Part shown: positions 20,360 through 30,705 of the stretch, one piece after another
Position numbering within the stretch: the stretch's first letter is position 1
How the letters are laid out: the number at the start of each line of letters is the position of its first letter
The notes under the pieces: model-generated
The model's database searches: none
What the model was told of the DNA's origin: nothing
What the model saw: the letters and a program-made list of their open reading frames with translations, nothing else
Source of the DNA: Isochrysis galbana
Lineage: Eukaryota; Haptophyta; Isochrysidales; Isochrysidaceae
Length of the DNA: 64,000 nt
Assembly: GCA_018136815.1 (NCBI GenBank)
Contig: CM030935.1
Location: 2,969,999 to 3,033,998 of the forward strand
Direction: 5' to 3'
Translations under genes and position numbers: made by a program

Positions 20360-21085
20360 CGATCGACGCCTACGGGGCCGCGACTACCGAGCAAGCACGG
20401 GAGAGGGAGAGGACCGCAGGAAGGCGCGTGGCGAGCGACGGCGGCGCGGCGGCCGCGGCCTCTCTCGGCTTCCGATCGACTGCCGACCACGAATTATTTT
20501 TGTATGATAAGGGAGTCTAGCTGTCTGGAGTTTGGTAGTACATAGAAGGGGCTCATAGTCCCCATGTGTCTGGTGCCTGGGTGTACTCTTACGCTCAACT
20601 TCTTACTGCCGGGCCGAAGCACCGAAACAGGTGCTTCACCACAGCTGTTTTGTACCGTGGCTCACGGGGGTGAGGCTTTTACGAGAAATATTGGACTCTA
20701 AACACAAAAAACACGAGAAAAAAGCGGGGTGATTTTCGGCCGACGGCCGAGGCCGAGGCGTCGCTCCCCCCCCCCCCCCCTTCCCTCTCCGTTTGCGTTA
20801 GCAATAGCAAACGGGTAGGGGGCGGCTGGCGACAGGAGGGAGAGAGAAGGGAGTGACCCAAGGTCGAGGAGAGTACCTCAGGTGTGGCACAGGTTACGAC
20901 TCGAGTCGCGGCCACTCATATTATTTATTATCGAGGATTGCTCAAGGCGCGAGCTGGTAAGTGGTAAGGGCCGTTCCCCTTTGTTGACGAGAGCCCCCCC
21001 CCCCCCCCCCCCGGTGCTTTTTCCTAGTGAGTCGCCCGACATAGGTCGGCCTGCCTTACTGGGTTTTCACCCATTGTAACTTGTG
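20360..21085. repeat. Partial copy of the long GC-rich repeat
   Basis: From about 20755 to 21080 the blocks CGTTTGCGTTAGCAA, GGGCGGCTGGCGACAGGAGG, GGCGCGAGCTG, GGGCCGTTC, a long C-run, GGTGC/TTTTTCC and CATTGTAACTTGTG recur in the order seen at 45925-46182. 20488-20750 shows nothing recognisable. Confidence 0.65.
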
Positions 21086-21139
21086 TAAGGCGTGGAACTA
21101 GATACCAGATATCTAGATATCTACCTATCTAGGCCGCTT

Positions 21140-21215
21140 TTTCACTATCTCTATCTAGGTGGATAGCGTCAAGGCACTATCTATATCTAGGTGGATAGCA
21201 ATCGGCCGAAGGCTA
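21140..21215. repeat. Tandem 'CTATCTAGGTGGATAGC' repeat
   Basis: Two copies, spaced about 32 bases, of CACTATCT(C/A)TATCTAGG followed by TGGATAGC. They lie on the 3' side of the hAT relic, as do related GTGGAACnAGATACC/AGATATCTAGATA strings at 21093 and 51928. They are plausible subterminal repeats of that hAT family. Confidence 0.5.
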
Positions 21216-21364
21216 GATATCTAGTAGATAATTACCCCATGTTAGCATGTTAGCGCACCTACACTTACACACTTACAGAGCAGGCAGCGCGCTCGTGCGT
21301 ACAACAGCTATACAGCACGGCCCCACGTCCCACCGACATGCTACCGCCAAGCACGGGCACTCTA

Positions 21365-21560
21365 TCACTCAAAATTAACAGATGCTATCAGAGCGTGTTC
21401 AAGGTTCTCATCACCCTGAGACGCCTTGAGGTCATCATGTAGCTTGCCGGCTTTGGAGAACATGCGCTCAACGCCCGCCGAGCTAGCCGGGCGAACACAC
21501 AGGAACCTGCTGACAGACCGAACAAGGAAGAGAATGCCGACAAGAGAGCGACGGGGTGAT
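21365..21560 (-). pseudogene. hAT transposase C-terminal relic
   Basis: The minus strand encodes the hAT dimerisation signature, SVSRFLCVRPASSAGVERMF, then SKAGKLHDDL and a final LEHALIASVNFE before the stop at 21365. Upstream the frame loses similarity quickly. The fragment at 52155 has the same motif with about 75 percent identity by eye, so both belong to one family distinct from the 6.7-8.4 kb copy. Confidence 0.75.
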
Positions 21561-21964
21561 GGACGATCCGACGGGGGCGACAGTTACGCACAGGAATAAG
21601 GAGGGAATCTTTCGAAAACCCTTAAGTGAGTTGATGAAGACCGAAGTAAAATAGCGCCACGATGTAATCCAACGGCCAACACCTGAGGGGGAATCAGGGT
21701 CACGTACATGGGGGCGGTTCCTTGCACCGGCGATACCTGAACGCGCGACTTAGCCTAAAAACACGAGGAGCACGCAAGGAGGTCAGCAAGGTGAGGGGCA
21801 AGCAGGCGACAAGGGAGGCGACAAAGGAGGCGAGGGCAACAAGGGCGAATGGACGAATGTAGGACCCTGCGACGGTGACTAGTGGCTAGCCTGCAAGGAG
21901 GGAACATAGAAACGCAAACAACTTCTAAAACAAAAAGGTCGATCGCGGATGCGACATCGGAGCG

Positions 21965-22075
21965 GGGATGCAGTTGCCGGGGCAGGTAGGGGGGGACCCT
22001 GCGGAATCCTTGGACACCCAGGGGAGGTGGAAAATAGTGGTTAAAATGAGTGAGTGACCGGTGACCGGTGACCGG
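21965..22075 (+). repeat. 'Rwkivvk' end fragment
   Basis: Same blocks as 9410-9535, here undamaged. One frame reads RWKIVVKMSE then stop, matching the GGWKIVVKKRE end of the ORF at 41425-42067. This is therefore the 3' coding end of that mobile element without its body. Confidence 0.7.
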
Positions 22076-22492
22076 GCTACATACATGGTGCCCCCGCGAG
22101 TCGATCCCGATCCGAACGCTCGCGGCATCGCTCGATCGCGGCCGTCCTCGACCTCCACCCTCCACATGCCCGAATTACCCTTTGGGCTTCTCTCGACCAC
22201 TCACCCCTCAAAGGTTTGGGCCTCCCCCATCCCTTTGAGGTTGGCGAGAAGGCGAGAACCTCCTGAGACCCGACGTCCCACCACCCACCACTGCACCACT
22301 GCGTGACTGAGTGGGGCTCTGGGTATTATTTTTATCTGCTATCTAGCTCGCTCGCCACTACCCCTCGCCGCGCACGCGCGCGCCAACCCGCCGCCCGCGC
22401 GCGCTCTCGATTTCTTTTCTTCTCATTCTCTCTTTTCCCCCTGCTCTTTCTCCTTCTTCCCCCCACCCCACCCCCCCACCACCGCCGCCGCT

Positions 22493-22632
22493 ATGTCCGG
22501 CTGGTGTACGATCGAGTCGGACCCAGGCGTGTTCTCTGAACTCATCGCTGAGCTCGGTGTCAAAGGCGTCCAGGTAGGGTGCCCCCCTCACCCACGCCCC
22601 CTATCATCGCTCGCCGTCCCGACCGTCTGTCT

Positions 22633-22727
<95 letters not shown>

Positions 22728-24127
22728 ACCTCTCCCACCGCCCTTCCGCTCACACACTGCCGTGGCCGCCACCGCAGGTCCATGAGCTCTACTCCCTCGA
22801 CCGTGAGTCGATGGAGGAGATGAAGCCCGTCCATGGACTCATCTTCTTATTCCGATGGCGCAGCGAGAAGGACGACCGGTCCACCGTCCAACCAGGACCC
22901 GACGTCTTCTTCGCCTCGCAGATGATCCCGAACGCGTGCGCGACGCAGGTCCGAGCGGATCGCCCCCCCTTTGCCAACAGTGTATGAACAATCGGTAATG
23001 GTCTCGTCTGCGTAACCTGGTGCATCACAGGCCATCCTCTCCATCCTCATGAACTGCCCCACGATTGAGCTTGGTGAAGAGTTAACAGCTTTCAAAGCCT
23101 TCACCAAGGACTTTCCACCTGATGTGCGCGGTCTAGCCATCTCGAATTCTGATCTGATGCGCAGGTATGCTGCCAATGTGAGATTATGGGGTGTCGCAGA
23201 CGGGCCTGCGCATATCACTCAGCGGTAGCATTGCACCCTGTCTATGCGGTGAGTACATCTTCCGAGGGCCTGTTCAATCAAACGACTTCGTCTTCCTGCG
23301 TGCAAACAGGGTCCACAACTCCTTCTCACGCCCGGAGCCGTTCGTCAGCGAGGAACGACGTTCGAGCAAAGAGGATGACGATGTGTATCACTTCATTTCG
23401 TATGTGCCTGTCAACGGAAAGTTGTACGAGCTGGATGGTCTCAAGTCGGGCCCGATTTGCTTGGGAGAGACGGGCGAGGGTGATGCGTGGCTCGACGTTG
23501 TGACGCCCGCCATCCAGGCGCGCATCGAGAAATACTCCTCTCGTGAGATCCGTTTCAATCTCATGGCCGTGACCGCGGACCGACGTGACCGGCTGCTGGC
23601 AGAACAGGCAGTGATAGAGAAGGAGCGCAACATGACCGTTGGCAAGGTCCAGGCTCGTGCTGGCAAGCTGCCTTCCGCAGCGGATCTTGAGCGGCTAGCA
23701 GCAACGCACCCTGCGCCCCCTTCGATGGGCGAGGTCGCCGTTGACGAACGCACCATCGACGAGCTCATGATCGCTCTCGCGCATCTAACAGCACGGGCGT
23801 CAAAGGTGCGCCGTCCCTTCAACATGCAGACTGCATGCCAGCACAAGCATGCAGCGGCGCATGCGTGTAGCAGACTTGAACTCATTGACCTAAAAGTTTG
23901 GCCTTCCTAAAGATGTATGAGACTTCACATAATCCCTCTCTTTGTAGATTGCGGCTGACATTGAGATGGAGGAGCAGCGCGTTCAACAGTGGAAGATTGA
24001 GAATGTACGCCGGAGGCATAACTATGTTCCTTTCATCGTGAACTTTCTCCGTGTCCTTGCCGAACGCGGCGAGCTGATGCCTCTTGTTGATCAGGCAAAA
24101 AAGAAGCAACGCAAAGGGCGGGCTTAA
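22493..24127 (+). CDS. Ubiquitin C-terminal hydrolase UCH37/UCHL5 (peptidase C12)
   Basis: Five exons, all in phase: 22493-22573, 22778-22948, 23031-23164, 23310-23805, 23948-24127 (353 residues). UCH37 removes distal ubiquitin at the 26S proteasome lid/base, bound through Rpn13, or acts in INO80. Visible are the [10 protein letters not shown] start, the oxyanion Gln in FFASQ, the catalytic Cys in NACATQ, the His in [12 protein letters not shown] and the Asp in [11 protein letters not shown], then EIRFNLMAV. The C-terminal ULD-like helix ([19 protein letters not shown] and a basic KKKQRKGRA end) is the Rpn13-binding part and identifies UCH37 rather than UCHL1/3. Intron 1 contains a long CT repeat. 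Its stop lies about 830 bases from the convergent Rab gene's stop. Confidence 0.95.
22636..22726 (+). repeat. (CT)n microsatellite in UCH37 intron 1
   Basis: About 90 bases of uninterrupted CT ending roughly 50 bases before the 3' splice site. It may serve as an extended polypyrimidine tract. Confidence 0.95.
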
Positions 24128-24311
24128 AGTCCGAACCGGAAGTTGTTCCAGTGTAACCAAGATCGATTCCAATCGTATCGGCGGCAGTGCGTTCAAAAAA
24201 ACCGCCGGTTGCGAGCTCCGTTGTTCTAGTATGCGCCCTAACCAAGAAAACATACGCGTGTGGTAGTGCTGGCTATGGTGCTATGGTTATTGTTATTGAT
24301 CTTGTGCAGCA

Positions 24312-24470
24312 CTAAAAAAAACATCTGAAGAATCCGGGCTACACACCTATTGTACTAGGGTAACCCCCTATCTCCGCTGACATCGCCCTTCACTTCACTT
24401 CCCTCCAGCCCTCTTCCCCTTCCCCGCCCATGATTCCTTTGTCCGATATGGTGAGGGCGGGCTTCCCTTT
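24312..24470 (+). repeat. 'AACATCTGAAGA' repeat, copy 1
   Basis: AAAACATCTGAAGAATCCGG with GCTACAC following, then GACATCGCC, and CATTCCTTTGTC-like ATTCCTTTGTC(C). The same succession is at 53262-53415. It has no ORF. Confidence 0.55.
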
Positions 24471-24603
24471 GGGTCCCTCCCCACCCTAGAGGTCCGCCGC
24501 GACCCGCGCCCTACAGGGTAATAGCTCAAGCGCTCAATGGTGATCCGGTCAGCTGTATTTTGTAGTATAGTGTGTATTCATCCGCTAGTGGATATTCCAC
24601 GAA

Positions 24604-24921
24604 TTATTCCATGTGCTTCGGGCCTTTTAGTTTTAGCCCGTTTCGCCCATTTGGCGGGGGGGTGGTAGTTTTTTCCTCGCTCGGTGTCGCGACCTCGGTG
24701 GTATCGGCAGTTTCTCCTAGGTAATAAGTGTTGGTGAATGTAACAATAGTATTGGGGGCACCCTCATTTGTATGTACGCATTGTGCGAGGTTGGGCGCAT
24801 GTACCATCACCACCACAAACTGCAGCATTGATATCTCGAGTGCATCGCCGCTCAACGAGGATTTGAGATTAAGAATGACGGTCGGCAAGTCATCGAGAAT
24901 TGTGAGTCGCCAGCGGATTCA
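24604..24921 (-). CDS. Coding-like ORF without start, origin unknown
   Basis: An open minus-strand stretch of about 105 codons whose composition looks protein-like rather than compositional (LTILDDLPTVILNLKSSL, then FVVVMVHAPN and IVTFTNTYYLGE). It ends in a PPPNGRNG tail. It lies between the convergent UCH37 and Rab genes. The first ATG available is at 24888. No family is recognised; a fragment of a mobile element or virus-like gene is possible. Confidence 0.3.
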
Positions 24922-24957
24922 GCTTCAGCCGTGAAAATCTAATTGCAAGTGCACACG

Positions 24958-26067
24958 TCAACAGCACTTATTGACCCGCCGATCTTCTGAGAGGCCTAGG
25001 TTTTCGGGCAGCTGTAGAGTAGAAGTATCGCTTGGCCTGAGGCGTGTCAAGAGAAGGCACCTTGCCACCTCGTGGAAAAGCTCGTTTATCTGCGCGCGAG
25101 AGGAGCAAGGGTCAGTGGTGTCATATGAAGTGAGCCCACACAGCTTCTGAAGATACGTGACATAGACTCATTTTGGAGGGTTACGACTATTCCAACACCC
25201 ACAACGTTGCGCACCCCGTGATTAGACTTTGCCGACGTCTCGAAAAGCAGTGCGCCAATGGAATCGGCATATGCCTTGAGTGTTTCGGCAGGGACGGCGC
25301 GATCGGCGAGGTCGCATTTGTTTGCTGCGATAGCGAGAACGAGCTGTTCCTCAACATTGGACATGAGCTCCCGCACCCACTCCTTTAGCTTTTCAAATGA
25401 TGTCGCATCATTCAATGAAAAGACCATAATGGCGGCAGCAGCGCCGCGGTAGTAGAGTGGGGCCATTGAGCGGAAGCGCTCCTGGCCGGCGGTATCCCAG
25501 ATCTGCAGTGTGATCTTCTGCGTGCCTAGCGTCAGCTCCTTTACGAGGAAGCTCGCGCCAATAGTGGTCGCGGTGTACCTGAGCAGGGTCAATCTGAGAG
25601 TGAGCACATGTCCATGTCGGCTGGTATAGCCCTACCCTTGCATTTGCGGATCACGAGATACTGCCCCTCGTGTGCGACCCGACTCAAATCGTCAACCCAC
25701 TTTCATCAGTCAGCTGGGCGTCGCCCCGTTGCCTCCGCTCCTATGCCTATTGACTAGCCAGCTCACAACACGCTTCACGCTCCCTTTCCTCCCATGTACA
25801 ACCTCCCCCGAGTGCTGTGTGCGTGAGTAGCTGGTGGAACCTGCGCCCCCGCCCTGTTCGCAGGCGCTTCTTCGTGTGTTCGAGTCGCCCACGACCCCCC
25901 CCCCCCCCCTTCATTCCCCTCTTTCCACCGCCCCCGGGCGCTGTGTGGATGGGTGTGACTTACGAGACGAACTGGCCCTTCACAAAGCGGAGCCCAATGC
26001 ATGTCTTTCCTACGCCGCTCGCGCCGAGGATGACCACCTTGGCATCGTGCTCAGAAGAGAGGGACAT
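24958..26067 (-). CDS. Rab-family small GTPase, Rab5/Rab21-like
   Basis: Three exons in phase: 26067-25964, 25578-25206, 25089-24958, encoding 202 residues. Motifs: P-loop GASGVGKT (residues about 15-22), switch I YTATTIGASF, switch II WDTAGQERF, NKCD and ETSAK. The protein ends in NKCC, a double-cysteine geranylgeranylation signal. The FVKGQF...TTIGA(S)FL pattern is closest to the Rab5/Rab21/Rab22 group, which acts on early endosomes. Exon 2 ends before a GTTGTG donor; joining there gives HGVRN|INELFHEVA, as expected for the last Rab helix. It is divergent from the Vps39-like gene, the two starts being 0.7 kb apart. Confidence 0.92.
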
Positions 26068-26735
26068 CTCGCGCGCGCGTGCGCGCGCTCCACCGAGCTC
26101 CCCTCAGCGGGCGGGGGAGAGAGGGGGGGTGGAGAGAGAGGCAGGGAGAGAGAGACGGAGGGATGGCCAGGCCACACCGGTGGCGGCGCTACAACGCGGC
26201 ACGCCACCTCTCACAGCTCTCAATATATGAAAATATGTACTCGATTCTTCTTTTGTTCTCTCCTATCTCTTCTTCTCGAATGTTCGTTCTCTTCTGTCTC
26301 TTCACGAGTCGTTTCTTTCCTTCCTCTCCTCAATCCTGGGGTACTTTTTCCGTCGTGCGCTCGGTTGAGACCTCTTCTTCTCTCGCTCGCTCTCGCCGTC
26401 TCTCTCTCTTCTCCTCTCTTCTCATTCTCTTTTTTCTTCTACTTTTTATCCCTTTGGTTCTGTCGCGCCGTTTATATAGGTGTAACATATACTGATGAGG
26501 GAGTACAAAAATGCTCTCCTAGGAGTACTTACTACTCTGCCTTCCTGTCTTCTGCCTCCCCCCCCCCTCCCCTCCCCCCCCCCCTTCCCCGCCCGCCCGC
26601 TCTCGCCCGTCCCGCCCTCCTCCCCCCTCTCTCGGCCCCTCCTCCCAGCTTCGCGCTCTCTGCCTTCCGCTCCAACTTCCGTGCACCCACTCCCCTCTTA
26701 GTGCGCGCGGCGCTTGGTGAGAAGGGAGAAAGCGC
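26068..26735. promoter_or_regulatory. Bidirectional promoter region, Rab and Vps39-like genes
   Basis: The 668 bases between the two divergent start codons hold pyrimidine-rich runs (26245-26460) and one TATA-like TTTATATAGG at 26470-26479. The TATA-like site is about 260 bases before the Vps39-like start. C-runs at 26560-26585 follow. Confidence 0.4.
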
Positions 26736-28094
26736 GTGGAAACGGCTCACATACGCCCAGCAGGCATGGAGGCGTGGGAGGCGGCGCTCCAGGCATGGCC
26801 GGCGCTCCAGCCCTGTGAGGCACTGCGCCAAATGGGTGAGCACAGCGCAGCTCTCGAAACACTCGAGAAAATGACTGAGGCGGATGGAGAGGGCGCGGAT
26901 GGTCCATCGGGAGACGAAGCCTACCCGCTGCCTCGGGGGATGCGCTCAATGGTCGCATATCTCGGGCTGCTGGGCTGCGACAATGCAGAGCTCTTCTTCC
27001 GATTTGCTCGTAGACTTGTTAGACAGCATCCTGAAACTGCACTGCCCGTTTGCACGACGACGCGCCCTGCTGGTATTCTACCCATTGACATAAGGAAAAT
27101 AGCCACCTTCCTCGAAGAGGAGGCGCCGTCTCTGCTAGTTCCTGTTCTTGAGCGACTTCACGCAAACCAATTTGTGGCGTCGTCTGTACCCAAGGAATCA
27201 GGCGATGCGAGCGAGGCGCCAGAAAATGGAACGAATTGCTTGGAATCTGCATGCCTTCTCGTTGACGCGTACGCCTCTCGCCTGCGCGAGATCAGCTCTA
27301 GAAGCGCCGACATCGACGTGCGCGCTTGTGCGCCGCACAATGACGACTCTTACACTGATGGGGCGAGTGAGCAGCGTGTCCTCGTGCATCGGCTGAATGA
27401 GCTCATAGTCTCTTGTGGAAGTATTCCTCCCGAGGGCGTTCGAAGTATGCTCAAATCTCTCGAACCACCGTCAGCTTGGATTGCGGACGAACAGAAAGGC
27501 ATTGGGTCAAGAAATACTCTTGAAGAGGAGCGGCACACCAACCGAGGTTGGTTAGTTGCGGCGCGCTCTGAGCTCTTGGCCCGATTGAAGAGGCACACGG
27601 ATGCCCTTCGCTTGTTGGCCAGGGACGCTCGAGAGCCGAGGCTAGCTGAGCGCTATTGCAAGAAGTATGCTGGCGGTGATGTTGACGCGCTCCATCTCGC
27701 ACTGCTAGAAGTGTACTTAAAGGATCAGCCGCCCATGGTGTCCGAGGCGCTAGAGTTGCTGCGCGTGCACGGCGGCACGCTCGAGCCGGGCGCGGTTTTC
27801 AGTATCATCCCTCTCGACTTGCAGCTCTCGGAAGTGGCCCCGGTCATCGCCTGTCTATTCGAACGCGCCACAGCTCGCCGGAGAGACGCGCAGCTCTTAC
27901 GTGCCCTTCACAAGGCACGCTCCGTGCAGTTGCACGCTGAGTTGCTGAGCAAGCGTGCGGCCAATGTGGTCATCACGGCGCAAAGTGCGTGTGCCACCTG
28001 TTCCAAAGCGGTGGGAGGGGCTCCTTTTTGCACGTCACGGACTGGCGAGCTGAGGCACGCGTCGTGCCAACTTCGAACTGCTTGTAGTGAGTAA
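26736..28094 (+). CDS. Vps39/TRAP1 (VAM6)-type C-terminal protein, short form
   Basis: A 452-residue intronless ORF; the start may instead be the second ATG at 26766 (MEAWEAALQAW). The last 110 residues match the conserved Vps39 C-terminal domain: a LHGGTLEP-like step (VHGGTLEPGAVFSIIPLDLQL), then ACLFERATARRRDAQLLRAL, VQLHAELLSKRA, and a zinc-binding pair CATCSKAVG...F...GELRHASC. Vps39/TRAP1 are clathrin-repeat proteins of the HOPS/CORVET tethering complexes on late endosomes and vacuoles. The middle is helical repeat. What is missing is the N-terminal citron-homology (CNH) propeller; family members are usually 850-1000 residues. Either the N-terminus is lost, lies in upstream exons I do not see, or this is a natural short form. 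Confidence 0.75.
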   Translation: METAHIRPAGMEAWEAALQAWPALQPCEALRQMGEHSAALETLEKMTEADGEGADGPSGDEAYPLPRGMRSMVAYLGLLGCDNAELFFRFARRLVRQHPETALPVCTTTRPAGILPIDIRKIATFLEEEAPSLLVPVLERLHANQFVASSVPKESGDASEAPENGTNCLESACLLVDAYASRLREISSRSADIDVRACAPHNDDSYTDGASEQRVLVHRLNELIVSCGSIPPEGVRSMLKSLEPPSAWIADEQKGIGSRNTLEEERHTNRGWLVAARSELLARLKRHTDALRLLARDAREPRLAERYCKKYAGGDVDALHLALLEVYLKDQPPMVSEALELLRVHGGTLEPGAVFSIIPLDLQLSEVAPVIACLFERATARRRDAQLLRALHKARSVQLHAELLSKRAANVVITAQSACATCSKAVGGAPFCTSRTGELRHASCQLRTACSE

Positions 28095-28470
28095 GAAGGA
28101 TACAGGCTGAACCTAGGTCACCCCAAGGGTGCAACCGGTACTCCATATGAGACAGAGACCCTGCGCAACGTTTCCTCCCCAGCGAGGCGGCACCCCCTCC
28201 TCCCGTGAACATGAAACTGCCGCCGACCTCTTCTTAAGTGGTACCAGCTACTACGGCGGCGTCACGATCTGACTAGTCCTGATCAAGGGGTCCGAGTGAG
28301 GAGGGGTTTCTCAGAGATCGGAGCGATGAGCTGGCCAGCGTGGGCGCTTGGGCGTACGGCACTGCCCAGGCCGCATGGCGGCCCTGGCCAAGGCGGCAGC
28401 CAGCGAGTGGGGGCCTCACGCGTGGTATGTCGCGCTAATCCTGCATGCCACGAGGCAAGGCGGGAGGGTG
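28095..28470. other. Intergenic; no gene seen
   Basis: 3' flank of the Vps39-like gene. Only compositional frames. Confidence 0.4.
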
Positions 28471-28560
28471 TTGGGCGGTCAAACCGTGGCTTTTCAACTC
28501 TTAATAAGGCTGGGGCCACATTCTACATATTTGACCGTAGCGCCAACGCGAGAAGCGTTC
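28471..28560 (+). mobile_element. 'GGGCGGTCAAAC' element, partial subtype B
   Basis: GGGCGGTCAAACCGTGGCTT, then a GGCTGGGGCCACATT...TTTGACCGTAGCGCC block, as in 12404-12480. The end block is absent. Confidence 0.55.
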
Positions 28561-29480
28561 ATTTGGTCTCACTCCTCATGTCCATACCAAACGTGGGTAA
28601 ATGTCGGAAGGGTTACCGGAGATTGTGGGACAATACCAGAGGGGGGACGAGGGTATACCAGAGAGGGAACAAGAACGAACAAGGGGTACACCGGACGATT
28701 GTATACCGGAAGGGGGGACTAGGGTATGCCGGTAAGCGGTACTTCAAGGGTGGCCAAGGGGGCGCAAAGGAGGAATACGATCTGAAGGCGGACGTCCACA
28801 CACGTCAACACAAGACGAACTTAGTACTTATACGAAACTCCAGCTTGTAGCTTTCGCAAGTGCAAGTGCAAGTGCACCCCATCATCATCGCCATAACAAA
28901 TTGTCGCCCTCCGTGCAAAGAATAAAGCGAAAGGGGTACGCGGTACGTCGCCGCATCGGTGATGGGGGACGGGTACATCACGCTAACGGCGAGCAAATAC
29001 ACGCACCTACCCTCATTCAGCGTGAACGACTGGGCAATAGATGTCCATGTGGCGGAGGGTTGAGGGTTGTACCGCCAAGGTGCTCGAGCACTCTGACGGA
29101 TTGAGCATGACCATTGGCTCGACACACGAGGAGACAGAAGGGGAACGATCGGCGGGAGGCGCGGCGGAAACGGCAGGGAGTGGTGGAATGGCGGGCTTGA
29201 CCACCTCCTCAGCAGAGGAAGGCCTTGACGCACGAGTCGAATCGTTCGTTGATTTCGTGGGTGAATGCCGGGAACTTGAAGACGCTCGCGGCGGTCACGG
29301 TGGGGTCGTTCATCTTGCGCACGAAGGCGTCGGTCACTTGTCACTTGGGTGGCAAGGGTGACTAGGTCCTGCCACCCTCCGATCGCGTGGTGCAGCGATC
29401 CCACTCGGCCGACCCCCCTCTCTCCACTCCTCACCCGCTGTGGCTGTGGGGCCCTAGCGGCACTCCGAGAACGGTAGCGT
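28561..29480. other. Region with short direct repeats, no recognisable gene
   Basis: Between 28640 and 28740 GGGTATACCAGAG/GGTACACCGGA/GTATACCGGA units recur (a degenerate GTAYACCRGA array). Open frames run through here on both strands but none resembles a protein family. Confidence 0.35.
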
Positions 29481-29499
29481 ATTCACTGGACTTTAGCCA

Positions 29500-30326
29500 T
29501 GTTTAACGTCTGATGGGGCGCCGGGTGGGGGTTCGTGGGTGAGTAAGGGGTGTGAAGTGTGTTGGATTGGAGAGTTTGGAGTGGGAGTTGCTTGCAGCCA
29601 GCAAGGCCAGGTATGGTTGCGACTCGCATGCAGCCATAGCCATAGTGCCTGCAAGCGCTTCTTGTTGTGTTGTTTCTGGGGTGGTTCCTTGTGGAGTGGG
29701 CAAGAGGCCTGGCGCAACGCGCAACCACGCACGCTTTCGACTCGGTGGCTGCCCTCTCCGCCTCTGGCGACGGGCAGGAGGCCGAGGTTTGTGTGGCGAT
29801 TAGCTTGGTGAGGGTTTCCCCAGGCGCGGGAGCTGCCAGCTTCCCGCTTGTGCGGATGGAGCATACTGTGTTGCTCCAAACTGGCAACTGGCACTTCCCA
29901 CCATGGGTGAAGACTGGCCCGGCCTGAGCCCGGCCTGAGCCTCGTGCTTGCACACGAGGCCAGCGCCATGGCTGTGTAGGGGCCCAGCCTTACGCCGGCT
30001 TTCCCTATGGGATGCGGCACTAAGCCGGCTTTGATCTTGAGCTCTTGATGTGGGGCTGGCCCAAGGTGGCTAGGTAGGAGAAGATGTGGGCTGTGGGGGC
30101 CATGTCGGATGTCGGCCATGCTGGGCGCCAGCTGGTGCTCAGCCGTCTGGGGGTGGCGCGGGTCGCGCATCGAGTGCACCTGGGACCTGGGTCGGAGGGG
30201 CGCCCTCTCGCAGGCGCTTCGGATGCGAGGCGTCGAGCATGGCCCGATCGTCCGTCGCGGCGGGCGTGGGCGGTAGGGGAGGAGGGGAGCGGCGCGCGCT
30301 CCATGACCCTATCGGTTTAACGATAG
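29500..30326 (-). repeat. Hairpin-ended repeat, 'MERA' type, inverted
   Basis: Minus-strand copy starting with the hairpin CTATCG-(6 nt)-CGATAG (30326-30309), GGGTC and the ATG at 30304. The MERAPLPSS start and the later basic PKRLR motif are in different frames, so the ORF is damaged. Both this copy and that at 960-1291 contain GGCTTTCCCTATGGGA in the body (near 29998 and 968). Confidence 0.65.
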
Positions 30327-30705
30327 TTTGGCTCTTAGGCTTATGGCTTAGGCGCGCCCGCATTATGGCTCTAACCATTGCAACACGATTTTTTAATTCG
30401 ATAGGTGTGGGTCCGCTTCACACCATACCCAACAAGAAGTGTGCGTGCTCAGGTGCCCCAAGACTCACAACAAACGAGCAGGAAGCAGAAGATGCCCTGC
30501 TATTCGCCCATGCGCCCGGTGTTGGACTCAAAATGGCTAGGTCGCTCGAATATTGTCATTGCTCACGGCCGACCGGCTCAACGAGCTCGCGCAAAAAAGT
30601 CAAGGAGCACCCACGGCTCAAAATACAGGTCGTGAGTGGAGATCCACCGTCCTGCTGTCCTTACTCGGCAGCACTGCATAGTACGCTGAAGTGGGATGGG
30701 GTCAC

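Noticed and set aside
29500..30179. 228-codon ORF as a host gene
   Set aside because: Lies wholly in the hairpin-ended repeat and is not in frame with its conserved start.
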